Part shown: positions 56,173 to 64,000 of the stretch, piece by piece | Layout of the letters: each line of letters opens with the position of its first letter | Numbering within the stretch: position 1 is the stretch's first letter | Origin: Catonia carolina | Taxonomy: Eukaryota > Arthropoda > Insecta > Hemiptera > Achilidae | DNA length: 64,000 bases | Assembly (NCBI GenBank): GCA_035578175.1 | Contig: JAQMRL010000010.1 | Coordinates: 29,627,784 to 29,691,783 of the forward strand | Reading direction: 5' to 3' | The notes under the pieces: generated by a model | Seen by the model: the letters and a program-made list of their open reading frames with translations, nothing else | The model's database searches: none | Told to the model about the DNA's origin: nothing | Program-made: the position numbers and the translations under genes

Positions 56173-56661
56173 ATGGATATATTCTACAACAATGTGTCGA
56201 ACATAGTAGTACAATTCAGTGTGAAACCCATACCCAATAATAATTGTATTGAATCTTTCGAAACAAACGGTTACAATTTTGGATTTTACGTCTCACAAAA
56301 TATCCCACAAGATAATGAATGTTACACGTACACGGGAAAGGCGTTAGTTGTGGAAAAAGAGAAGTTGAAAAAATTACCACCGCCACCGACGAACACCATC
56401 CATCGCTATTTCAAGCGTAAAACATCTAAAAATGAAGAAAAATTAGTCTCATTTTTGGCTAAGCATTACAGTATATCATTAGAACGAGAGAATCACGTTG
56501 TCCGATGTCCGTTTCACGCCGACCGCAATCCAAGTCTAAGTATAAATTTAACAAAGGGTGTGTTTTACTGTTTTGCGTGTAGAGAATGTGGAAAAGTTTC
56601 CAAACTCTGGGATAAAATTTTATCGGATGGAAAAACTACAAATAAAATTTCAGACTACTAG
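56173..56661 (+). CDS. CHC2-type zinc finger protein (primase-like zinc domain), 162 aa
   Basis: Residues 112-136 form CPFHADRNPSLSI ... FYCFAC, giving ligands Cys112, His115, Cys133 and Cys136. This is the CHC2 zinc-binding domain found at the start of bacterial and phage DnaG primases and in some viral proteins. It normally precedes a Toprim catalytic domain, which is absent here. The first 110 residues are not recognised and contain a short PPPP linker. It may be a stand-alone zinc domain, or the partner of a primase encoded outside the window. The minus-strand neighbour 55,576 is divergent. Eukaryotic hosts have no such gene, supporting viral origin. Confidence 0.7.
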   Translation: MDIFYNNVSNIVVQFSVKPIPNNNCIESFETNGYNFGFYVSQNIPQDNECYTYTGKALVVEKEKLKKLPPPPTNTIHRYFKRKTSKNEEKLVSFLAKHYSISLERENHVVRCPFHADRNPSLSINLTKGVFYCFACRECGKVSKLWDKILSDGKTTNKISDY

Positions 56662-57005
56662 GGAAAGGATAGCCGTAAAAGCTTAAAGCGATAAAAATTA
56701 TAAGGTATACTCTTCTATTCTAAAAACAGATAATAACATATTCATTCTCATAATATTTTATGAAATAAAAAGGAGAAATATTGAAGGATTTTTGTGTATA
56801 TAAAACAAAGTTCCAAGATTTTAAGATCCGGATATAGTCTTTTGAGTGGATTAAGCGTGTGTATAAATACACAACGAATGGTATATTCGTTTACACAATT
56901 GTTATGAACAATGAAGTGACTAGTGGCCGTTATGAACAGCAATAGTGTCCGGTTATGATGGTGAGTATTATTTGTTAGACAAACTACACTGTTTAGTTCA
57001 TCACC
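56662..57005. other. Intergenic spacer with a TATA element
   Basis: Contains gtataaatacacaacgaatg at about 56,861, roughly 140 bp before the next ATG. No frame; a 91-codon minus-strand frame here looks like chance. Confidence 0.35.
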
Positions 57006-57419
57006 ATGGAGCGTATACATCATTGTAACAACCTACAACTTGAGTCGTGGTGTGTGATATTTAACACACTGTTTAAACACGGTCCGCCATCCTACTACGA
57101 TCTCGATATGTTGATACAGCTTTCACGAAATCCTTTGTTTGAGACGACCAAATTTGAACTCTGCTATATCGAAATAAACGGTAACGAATATTCCACCATA
57201 GGATGTATGAATATCTCCCAAATTTTACTCAGAGTGATCGACTTCCTGTTCAACGGCCGGGAAGACATAAAAATCACACTGTTCATAGATTGGGACGCCG
57301 CGTTTCAGTATTTTTTACGGCTGTCGACAGAAAATAATAAAAAATTAGCTCAAAAAAAACTTAAAAAACTTAAAAAATTAGCTGCGTCATTCTCCTTCAC
57401 TCACTCTGACTCCACTTGA
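57006..57419 (+). CDS. Small viral protein, 137 aa; paralog of the gene at 47,323
   Basis: Begins MERIHHCNNLQLESWC and contains FNTLFKHG and NISQILLRVIDFLF, which match the 103-aa protein at 47,323 in order and spacing. After this shared core of about 100 residues it has a Lys-rich helical tail (KKLAQKKLKKLKKLAAS) that the other lacks. Opposite strand to the other copy. No known motif. It belongs to a small virus-specific gene family; function unknown. Confidence 0.55.
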   Translation: MERIHHCNNLQLESWCVIFNTLFKHGPPSYYDLDMLIQLSRNPLFETTKFELCYIEINGNEYSTIGCMNISQILLRVIDFLFNGREDIKITLFIDWDAAFQYFLRLSTENNKKLAQKKLKKLKKLAASFSFTHSDST

Positions 57420-58725
57420 ATGTTCTATATGCCTGTGGAACCTGAACCATTATACTTTGTCAAAGTGTTTTGATTTCAGAATATATGTTTTAACAATATT
57501 TGAATTTATTTTTATTTTATCTCCTCAATACCTATATCTATAAGTTTTGCTAAATCTGAAAAGCTTTATCGATAGTAAAATATTGTAAATGTGTGACATG
57601 TGGGTGAGTACCGACCCGACGAGATGGGAATGTGTTTCGATTCGCCTCTAAATGTGCGATTACTCTTTGCCAACCATCTTATGGATATGTAAGGTTATTA
57701 AACTGCAAGAAATGAAAAGCCAAACTCTCAGTGATTTACAGTAGATCAATTTGAACTATGAGGTAGTAAACACTACAGTTTGCTACTTGTGGTATGATAC
57801 AATGGGAAAGTTGTGGCCTTTTATACATAAAAATTCCCTATTCTAATACATTGAAAACACTGATTCTATACTTTAATACAATTTTCCACATGCGTGACAA
57901 ATAGTTACATCATCTCAAATAAAATACTAGCGAGAGTTGTAATAAACAAATTTAATCATCTCAAAAAAATAAAAAGCAAGAGTTATAAAAAACAGATTTT
58001 ATCATTCTAATTAAAAATTGTCGCGTATAAACAAAAAACAAATGACATCAATGCGAATAAACTAAAATATAAAGTATTCCAAAATAAAATTTCTAAAATT
58101 ACTAAATTTCGGATCTTGAAGGTATATAAAACTGAAAACCTGACGTAACGCTTTATACAAAACGTTTGGATTCCGACGGTACTTATAAGTATAACCTCGG
58201 AAATCAGGTTAGATAGTGTAGAGGTGAACAATCTCGAGTTCTGTCAAGGCTATCGCTATGGGAGTAAGTTTACCTCGTAGATCTCAATCACCCGATCACG
58301 TGGACACTAAAATCATGAAAAACGGTCAAACGGTTGTAGAGTAAATCGACTTTGGAACTTTTGTCAGGTTTTTAATTTTTTAAGATTGAGGTCGTGTAAG
58401 TATTCTCATTTTTACACTAATATTATACTTAAAAATAATTAAATGAGTAAATTAAAATTTTAACTCATTTCATTGAAAACAAAAAAAAAACACCTTCATT
58501 TTTAGCCCACGCTTAATTGTAAGTAGTTCGTGTAACAAATTGATTTTTAAACACACTTCTGTTATTAAAAACGAAATTTCTCTTTCACGCTTCCACACAA
58601 TTGTAGCAGTTATTTAATTTAATACAATGAATACAAATCCCGATAGCAAAGGTTATTCGAAGCAAAACCACCAGGTATTTTATTTTCACCAAACATCGAC
58701 ACTTGAAAAATGTGGTGAGATTTGT
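57420..58725. other. 1.3-kb region without a gene, possible short transcript
   Basis: No frame over 75 codons is credible. At 58,123 a TATA element (ggtatataaaactg) is followed about 130 bp later by a 28-codon frame starting MGVSLPRRSQ at about 58,257. Its ATG region contains gtaagt, a good 5' splice sequence. Whether this is a viral noncoding RNA, a spliced transcript or chance is undecided. Confidence 0.3.
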
Positions 58726-58953
58726 CTAATTTCGGCCGGTTTGTAGAAATAATAATATCCCGAAATTCAGCGACAGGCCTGCGTACAGAAATATAGTTTT
58801 TAGATTATGCGAAACCTGTAGAGTATCTAAGGCGCAATATGTTAACAAAACTGCAAACGATGCGTAGTTCAGTATTTTCGTAATATATTTCTTTCTTATA
58901 TATTCCTGCAGGGGCGGACAAGGAGTCGCAGTCTCTTTTATTTTAAGTTGCAT
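58726..58953 (-). CDS. Small two-pass membrane protein, 75 aa
   Basis: Begins MQLKIKETATPC behind atataaaaaatg. Two hydrophobic stretches, YASFAVLLTYCALDTL (about 30-45) and TIFLYAGLSLNFGILLFL (about 54-71), suggest two membrane spans. It lies 22 bases downstream of the 38K-like gene on the same strand, probably in one transcription unit. Not recognised; possibly an envelope component. Confidence 0.5.
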   Translation of the reverse strand: MQLKIKETATPCPPLQEYIRKKYITKILNYASFAVLLTYCALDTLQVSHNLKTIFLYAGLSLNFGILLFLQTGRN

Positions 58954-58975
58954 TTTTTATATGTTGGGAAAATCA

Positions 58976-59449
58976 TCACCCGTGCCGCCAATGCAGAAAA
59001 GTGAACTCACTCAGGTGTTTATACAATTCTGTGTCGCCGTTCTCGCCATGAAACGGCGCGATTTCAAACGTCTTGTCGTAGTCGGCTTCGTGTGTGTTTT
59101 TATTGGCGCAATCATCCACAAAAACATAACGAAGAAGGTTGTTCATAGTTATGTATTTACTTAGCGAGCGTTCTACGTATTGTCTGCACTTGTATTGCCC
59201 AAACAATTGATGACTGACTTCACAATTTTGTCTTGTATATATTTCAATGAAATAGTGATGCCAGTTGAGGGAATTAATCACGTTATACACGTATGACTTA
59301 TCGCCTGCACTCCACAAGACAGTGTAGACGTTTGCGTTTTTCCACAACGAATTCAAAACGTGTTGAGCATACGGACGGACGTAGATTTCTCTGTCTTTGA
59401 CAAACACCAGAGTCTCGTCCAGATCGAAAACAAATACGTACTTGTACAT
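58976..59449 (-). CDS. 38k: 38K-like HAD-family phosphatase, 157 aa
   Basis: Begins MYKYVFVFDLDETLVF. The DxDxT motif (FDLDETL, Asp9 and Asp11) marks the HAD superfamily of the FCP/SCP type, whose members are CTD phosphatases. Motif II is VLWSAGD; a FVDDC block near residue 110 supplies the final acidic residues. In baculoviruses and nudiviruses a 38K (Ac98) protein with this fold is a core gene needed for nucleocapsid assembly. This one is about half of the baculovirus length but looks complete. A host TFIIF/SCP-like phosphatase is an alternative, but the viral neighbours and the intronless structure favour 38K. Start follows taaaaataaaaatg. Confidence 0.65.
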   Translation of the reverse strand: MYKYVFVFDLDETLVFVKDREIYVRPYAQHVLNSLWKNANVYTVLWSAGDKSYVYNVINSLNWHHYFIEIYTRQNCEVSHQLFGQYKCRQYVERSLSKYITMNNLLRYVFVDDCANKNTHEADYDKTFEIAPFHGENGDTELYKHLSEFTFLHWRHG

Positions 59450-59488
59450 TTTTATTTTTACAATCTATCTGTAATTAAAAAATATACG

Positions 59489-60352
59489 ATGGAATTCAAC
59501 AACCAACAACAACAACCGCCACCGTTTATGAACACACTTAACGAAAGAAGCGATAATCCCGCTTTGAATTCTATAGATTTATTCAACACACTCGACTGGA
59601 CTCGCCCATTGCCGCCGCCGCCACCGCCAATGATAAGAGATGTTGAAACGACGAATGAAGAAGAAGTGCCGGCGGCAAATAATCCTCCTCAAAATAATTT
59701 CAGTGACAGTCTCCAAAACTCTAATAATTTTCTGCGTCCGATTTCCAAAAATAAAAATCTATCCGCGGAATCGCTCAAACGAGACATAATAAAATATTTG
59801 TTTGCGAAAAACAATTCTAGCTTTTTAAATTCATGTTTCACGACGGTTGACGAGATAGACACACTGGACGACACGACGGTGAATCACAAGTTTCAAATCG
59901 GTCTTCTGCTCGATTCGACCCTGTCCAGAAACAGTTCTGAGAAAAATCTCGCTTCCCACATCTATACGTTTTTCGACGTTATACTAAACGAGATACGAAG
60001 CGTCAGTTCCCCGGAAATTCAGCCGTATATCGACATATTTATCGAAAACTCGAGAAAAGAACGTGTGGACATACTTAACGACTCCGGGCTTCACGTGGTG
60101 TCAAACCTTTTGAATTCAAACGATCTGTCAGCAATGCTGAAAACCTTAAAAATAACTGAACCGCCGTCAACAAAAGCGCTAAGGAGCGCCGTACAAAATA
60201 TAATGCTTCTTCTCGGATTGGTGGCGTCGAAGAAGGTGGTCATACCGTACGTTATGAACTCGTTGGGCATTGTGCGGACCGAGGTGGAGGTTGGCGCAAC
60301 TGATTCTGAAGAAGTCGAGACGATGTATCCGGCTAAACGACCTAAAAAATAA
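59489..60352 (+). CDS. Viral protein of unknown function, 287 aa, with disordered N-terminus
   Basis: I start at MEFNNQQQQPPPF, behind ttaaaaaatatacg; an upstream in-frame ATG would overlap the divergent 38K gene. Residues 1-100 are rich in Gln, Pro and Asn (PLPPPPPP). The rest is helical (LKRDIIKYLFAKN, LLNSNDLSAMLKTL, NIMLLLGLVASKK) and ends with a basic motif PAKRPKK, a likely nuclear signal. No enzyme motif. It overlaps the convergent PIF-5-like gene by 11 bases. Not recognised; probably structural. Confidence 0.55.
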   Translation: MEFNNQQQQPPPFMNTLNERSDNPALNSIDLFNTLDWTRPLPPPPPPMIRDVETTNEEEVPAANNPPQNNFSDSLQNSNNFLRPISKNKNLSAESLKRDIIKYLFAKNNSSFLNSCFTTVDEIDTLDDTTVNHKFQIGLLLDSTLSRNSSEKNLASHIYTFFDVILNEIRSVSSPEIQPYIDIFIENSRKERVDILNDSGLHVVSNLLNSNDLSAMLKTLKITEPPSTKALRSAVQNIMLLLGLVASKKVVIPYVMNSLGIVRTEVEVGATDSEEVETMYPAKRPKK

Positions 60353-61241
60353 AAAATGATACTGCAACCAAAAAGAACGACAAACAAAGTCGGTAGATGA
60401 TAGTGACACCCACGAGAAAGAATATCGGGGCTAGAAATATGGCTAATCTCGCTGCAGATCTGATAAACCAATTGTATGCGCCTGTGAGTGTTTGAGTTTC
60501 CGCTTGAATAACATCGGTCCACTTTGCTTTGTAACAGACGTAGCGGTCGCCGTCGCCGCCGCCATTTTTGGTTTCCGCCAACCGACAGTCTTTGTCAGAC
60601 TTGCAATCGCACAGTTTTATTGCGCCTGACGAACAGAACGAGTTTTCAATTGCCAAACTCTTATGGCCGCAGGTCTCACTTTTCAATTTACACATTTTCT
60701 GGCCATCGTTGGTAATCTTGTAACAACCGGACAAATTCGTTGCGGTCTCATTTAGAAATGTTCCGAGTGTTGCCAGCGCTACACCTGACACAGTAACAAT
60801 AACGACCAGTTTACCAATTTTAAACGCCTTGCCACCGCCTTTACCGCCGAATTTCGCCAAAAAATTTTCAGCCGTTTTCTTTAACTTAGAATTGGATTTG
60901 ATCAATTCGTCTATCTCTTTTCCACTATACTCCAGAGCGGACGACTCTAGTCCGTGTTTAACGAGAAACTCGACCCGTTCAGGGACGGATATGATCTTTT
61001 CGGTCGCCGAATGTTCGATTTCCATCAACATTGACTCTGGGATTTTCGGTAGTAGTAGATTGGTCGTCGCCTTTTCTAATAGTTTTGGGTGAATATGTTC
61101 TAGGTCGTGGATTGCGACGTCTTTGAAATGTACAAACTGGTCCTTTCCGATTATATTTTCACCGTTTTGGAAGATGATTGCCCGCTCTTCGCTTCCCACG
61201 GCTTTGAACAACGCCTCAAGCCAATTGAATACTTTACTCAT
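60342..61241 (-). CDS. pif-5: PIF-5 (ODV-E56)-like envelope protein, 299 aa
   Basis: No N-terminal signal; a soluble N-terminal half of about 130 residues, a Gly/Lys linker (FGGKGGGKAFK), a first membrane segment (LVVIVTVSGVALATLGTFL, about 147-165) and then a Cys-rich domain (CYKITNDGQKMCKLKSETC, then CDC and CRLAE). A C-terminal hydrophobic region (LAIFLAPIFFLVGVTIIYRLC) completes it. This order, with the mid-chain anchor, an NG-rich, Cys-bearing ectodomain and C-terminal anchor, fits the ODV-E56/PIF-5 family required for oral infectivity in baculoviruses and nudiviruses. Sequence identity was not measured. Start behind aattaaaaatg; it overlaps the upstream stop by eight bases. Confidence 0.6.
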   Translation of the reverse strand: MSKVFNWLEALFKAVGSEERAIIFQNGENIIGKDQFVHFKDVAIHDLEHIHPKLLEKATTNLLLPKIPESMLMEIEHSATEKIISVPERVEFLVKHGLESSALEYSGKEIDELIKSNSKLKKTAENFLAKFGGKGGGKAFKIGKLVVIVTVSGVALATLGTFLNETATNLSGCYKITNDGQKMCKLKSETCGHKSLAIENSFCSSGAIKLCDCKSDKDCRLAETKNGGGDGDRYVCYKAKWTDVIQAETQTLTGAYNWFIRSAARLAIFLAPIFFLVGVTIIYRLCLSFFLVAVSFFIF

Positions 61242-62076
61242 TTTTAATTATTATTTTCCCTCGTGCCTCTTCGTTGACCGAATTGCTGTATACCAGTCGC
61301 TCGTGCACATCGCTTACAAGGGTGTTTTCGTCGTAACTGAGAATCGGGATACTCACTCCACTATCGTAGCTAGGGGCTTCCATTTTTTCTGTCAAACAAT
61401 GTATAGACCTATCATCATTGAAATAAGTCTGCAGTTCTTTGTGTTGACACACACAAGTGTTGGTTTTAAAATCATAATGTCCAACTTCTCTAGACATTGT
61501 CATGTTGTTTTTGCAATAATCTTTGACGCATGTACTGATACCATCGAGTTGAATAAAAACCAATTGGTTTCCGTGTTCGTCGTTACCACAATTTATATCC
61601 AATATCTCCTTGCTCCTGAGATCACGTGAAACCTTCTTTTCACTATCGCTGTCAAAGGTGTGTGGATAATAACCGGCTATATTTTTACCAGTGGTGGGAG
61701 AACGATAGCCGGGATATTTCGATATACAATGCCATTTCTCCAACCTGTGGTAAAATACGAGGTTGGCATAATCTTCTTTACATATATCATCCGGCGCCTC
61801 ATAACAATATCGCCCATCGGGTAAACCGAAATAACGATCATTTTTCAGTTCCATCAACCACCCGTTGCACATGGCTTTACAATCGCATTTGTAGCAACGT
61901 CTGGGGGTGTGTTTACAGTTTATTTGACATTCGTCGTTCTGATATCTGTACAGTTTATCCGAACGGAACTCTCGCGGATTTGTTTCGTCTTTTGACATAT
62001 TCACCACCAGCAAATAGCAAGTTATAAAATAAATAACCGCGGTTATTATAGCTACCTTAAACAGATGAGTGATCAT
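61234..62076 (-). CDS. Cys-rich viral membrane protein, PIF-like, 280 aa
   Basis: Begins MITHLFKVAIITAVIYFITC behind agtttaaaaaatg; residues 5-25 are the N-terminal anchor, so the later ATG (MSKDETN) is less likely. The external part carries about 15 Cys in clusters (ECQINC, CYKCDCKAMCNG, YCYEAPDDIC, KWHCISKYPGY, TNTCVCQ). The W-x-C...YPG element recalls those of PIF-1/2/3, and PIF-3 has a similar size and topology, so that is the best guess. It overlaps the PIF-5-like gene by eight bases and lies eight bases after the stop of the 540-aa gene, forming a tight three-gene unit. The last 40 residues are not Cys-rich. Confidence 0.5.
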   Translation of the reverse strand: MITHLFKVAIITAVIYFITCYLLVVNMSKDETNPREFRSDKLYRYQNDECQINCKHTPRRCYKCDCKAMCNGWLMELKNDRYFGLPDGRYCYEAPDDICKEDYANLVFYHRLEKWHCISKYPGYRSPTTGKNIAGYYPHTFDSDSEKKVSRDLRSKEILDINCGNDEHGNQLVFIQLDGISTCVKDYCKNNMTMSREVGHYDFKTNTCVCQHKELQTYFNDDRSIHCLTEKMEAPSYDSGVSIPILSYDENTLVSDVHERLVYSNSVNEEARGKIIIKNE

Positions 62077-62084
62077 TTTTTAAA

Positions 62085-63707
62085 CTAATCCGATAAGACG
62101 GTGAAGTTGGTCCCGATAGACGTGACAAAAGATGCAGAATAATTTAGAGGATTTTTTTGAATAACGGGTTTGTAGTTTTTCAGGGTACCAGAAAAATTAA
62201 TATTGGCTGCTGCCTCCGTTACTGCTTTGGCCATTTTAAAATTCTGAGGAATTATATCGCAGTGGCGACTGTCCGGAAATTTTAGATTTTTCAAATTCAT
62301 TTTCGTCCCTTTCAATATGATCGGATCACTTTCGCAAATATCTTTGGTCGCTACAACACCCAAAGGTGTCATAACACAGTTTGGCATATACCTGGAGACG
62401 ACTTCCCCACCATCTGTTATTGTGCTGGGATAACTGTTTCCGATAAATTTCTTCCAGAATTGTCTCGCCTCTGTGTCATACCACGTGTCCAACTCATAGT
62501 TGTTATCGTAATCCAATGTTATATGTTTTAGCGACTGGTGTTCGCGTCGGACCGATTTGAACAGTTCGCTTTCGAACGCCTGTATGATGTTGTGATTTAG
62601 AGGAGTGGTAGCATCGGAACAGGTGTTGTTCGAGACGACGTCAGCGATTAAAAAGGCGTTGTCGGGAACACGATCGGGGGCGATCGCATAACCACCGGTA
62701 GGTTTGTTTATCGCCCATTCACCTATGTCACCAACGTTCGGTATCATTACGGAAATCGTGCTGTTTTCTTTGACGCAAATAGTTTCTCGAGTTGCCGGTG
62801 GGTATTGTAACAGCCTGTTTGGCGGGGTCGATAACAGAGCGAGCGTGGACAATGAATGCACGTACATCAGATTCATACCGAACAGGAGATAGTCTTGAAC
62901 TGTTAGCGATTTATTCAGGGGTGTGACACAATGGAACGCCACCAATCTGTTATACATGGCGGGATTCAGGTATACGTATTTCGTGTTATGCGCTCTTTTA
63001 CTCACATGCCCACCCGGTTTTACACTTTTCATATGTACATAATGGGCTTTTAGTTCTTCCGATTGTTTTAGAACGCCGGACACCAGATAGTTTATGGGTC
63101 GGACGCGAATATATTCTTCCGTGTCGGAACCGCCTGGGGAAATCGGTATGTCCGAGCGCCGTCTCTTTTCCCCCGTATCTGACAAAGTGCGTCTCATTGT
63201 AGGGCGATCTACGGTGGCTGCCCCTTCTGTAATATATATTCTAAAATCGTCGCCGTCAATGTTGTCCAGTGCACGACCCGAACCAATAGTGTCGTTACCT
63301 TCCAAGGCCAAAAGCGACCAAATCAGTTCACCGCGGGGTATGACGAGACATCCTTTACGGAATACCACGTTTGTCGGACATTCCGCCGCGGTTCCGACCA
63401 ACTCGTTCTTTAGTATATCTTGTGGCCTGGATGCTGTCAGGTATGGGATCAAAATATCAACATCCGCGACACATGACGAAGGATAAAAGAAATCTTTTAA
63501 TTTTTTCTTGCGCGAGACTAGACCGAACGTAGAGAATAGGTCCGACACACAAATTCCAGATACGGCTTCGGAAAGCCTGTTTCCATATTTCTCGTAATTG
63601 GGACGTTCCGCTTCGAAAAAAGAATTTTCCATTATTTTCTCGGTATAATCCTCATAGTGTGGTATGACGCATTTTTCCACTGATGTGTTATACAAAGTAG
63701 TCATCAT
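62085..63707 (-). CDS. Viral protein of unknown function, 540 aa; duplicated gene
   Basis: Begins MMTTLYNTSVEKC behind aaaaaaaatg. No signal or membrane segment. Recognisable stretches include LVIPRGELIWSLLALEGN, a disordered linker near 180-200 (RRRSDIPISPGGSDTEEY), KYVYLNPAMYNRLVAF and a conserved end NPLNYSASFVTSIGTNF. A second copy of that end begins at the right window edge (63,882), so the gene belongs to a tandem pair. The mix of beta-rich and loop sequence with a soluble fold would suit a capsid or tegument protein, but I do not recognise the family. Confidence 0.6.
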   Translation of the reverse strand: MMTTLYNTSVEKCVIPHYEDYTEKIMENSFFEAERPNYEKYGNRLSEAVSGICVSDLFSTFGLVSRKKKLKDFFYPSSCVADVDILIPYLTASRPQDILKNELVGTAAECPTNVVFRKGCLVIPRGELIWSLLALEGNDTIGSGRALDNIDGDDFRIYITEGAATVDRPTMRRTLSDTGEKRRRSDIPISPGGSDTEEYIRVRPINYLVSGVLKQSEELKAHYVHMKSVKPGGHVSKRAHNTKYVYLNPAMYNRLVAFHCVTPLNKSLTVQDYLLFGMNLMYVHSLSTLALLSTPPNRLLQYPPATRETICVKENSTISVMIPNVGDIGEWAINKPTGGYAIAPDRVPDNAFLIADVVSNNTCSDATTPLNHNIIQAFESELFKSVRREHQSLKHITLDYDNNYELDTWYDTEARQFWKKFIGNSYPSTITDGGEVVSRYMPNCVMTPLGVVATKDICESDPIILKGTKMNLKNLKFPDSRHCDIIPQNFKMAKAVTEAAANINFSGTLKNYKPVIQKNPLNYSASFVTSIGTNFTVLSD

Positions 63708-63881
63708 TTTTTTTATCGAATTTGTTGCAGATATTTATTTATAATTACAATAAAACAATTATGTATTTATTTACTATTTTCAAGAACATTTTTGTATTTT
63801 ACTGATCATATTATTATTATTATTAATAATAATGTTTCCGAGCAAAGGAGAGCCAACAATCACAGTCATAGCTTTTTGTGA
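63708..63881. other. Intergenic spacer between the tandem pair
   Basis: AT-rich, with an ATT/TAA microsatellite at about 63,808-63,830. The A-rich leader of the 540-aa gene is at its left edge. Confidence 0.4.
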
Positions 63882-64000
63882 TTAATCGGACAATATCGAT
63901 ATATTCGTTCCTAGACTGGTCACAAATGACGGGCTGTAGTTTAACGGATTCTTTTGGATTTTTGGATCACTGAGTCTAACCATCCCCGCTCTCTCACCTT
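63882..64000 (-). CDS. Partial paralog of the 540-aa gene (C-terminus only)
   Basis: On the minus strand from the window edge, an open frame of 38 codons ends with IQKNPLNYSPSFVTSLGTN, ISILSD and a stop at 63,882-63,884. The 540-aa protein ends VIQKNPLNYSASFVTSIGTN, FTVLSD and stop. Nearly every one of the last 25 residues matches, which cannot be chance. The rest of the gene lies beyond the window. Both are in the same orientation, so this is a tandem duplication. Confidence 0.7.
   Translation of the reverse strand, partial: GERAGMVRLSDPKIQKNPLNYSPSFVTSLGTNISILSD

Noticed and set aside
58976..59449. Host SCP/TIM50-type phosphatase
   Set aside because: Intronless, with viral leader and PIF-like neighbours; a viral 38K is more likely, though not proven.

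Overview
The window reads as an arthropod (insect-like, possibly hemipteran) nuclear genome segment that carries genes of a large double-stranded DNA virus. Evidence for a eukaryotic host is the AT-rich background, tRNA-derived SINEs, mariner, Jockey and RTE-like retroelement debris, a TTAA-flanked DNA transposon family, microsatellites, and two PGRP-like membrane protein genes. Evidence for a virus is a compact, higher-GC stretch on the right with tightly packed intronless reading frames. These include a 38K-like HAD phosphatase, a PIF-5 (ODV-E56)-like membrane protein, Cys-rich PIF-like membrane proteins, dUTPase, deoxynucleoside kinase, a parvovirus-type phospholipase A2 and a CHC2 zinc-finger protein. 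That set points to the class Naldaviricetes (nudivirus, baculovirus, hytrosavirus, filamentous virus and nimavirus relatives), but I cannot place it in a family.

Layout. 1-17,000: host intergenic DNA full of repeats, with no gene I trust. 17,055-26,779: two tandem minus-strand paralogs, each with a cytoplasmic tail, one membrane segment, a helical stalk, a divergent catalytically dead PGRP-like domain and a unique C-terminal domain; mariner, Jockey and SINE copies lie between them. 26,800-34,882: more host repeats. The last one stops abruptly at about 34,882, a candidate host-virus junction. 34,883-38,976: first viral island (direct repeats, two tiny membrane ORFs, a Cys-rich membrane protein, a small zinc protein). 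38,977-47,322: no genes; a tandem array of about 281-297 bp units interrupted by a possible solo LTR, a GC-rich insertion and a SINE tail. 47,323-64,000: second viral island with about 17 genes, mostly on the minus strand.

How the genes could work together. dUTPase and deoxynucleoside kinase belong to nucleotide supply. The 38K-like, PIF-5-like and other PIF-like proteins belong to capsid assembly and to the envelope entry machinery. Three neighbouring minus-strand genes share a helical module and two carry long coiled coils, suggesting structural proteins. Several genes are duplicated: the 103/137-aa pair, the coiled-coil set, and the 540-aa gene whose paralog begins at the right edge. Most viral starts sit directly behind an A-rich leader. 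Reading frames are nearly all open, but one gene (48,297-48,979) appears frameshifted. The virus is therefore either recently integrated, partly maintained by selection, or joined to host DNA by assembly; sequence alone cannot decide. No DNA polymerase, helicase or viral RNA polymerase subunit was recognised in the window.
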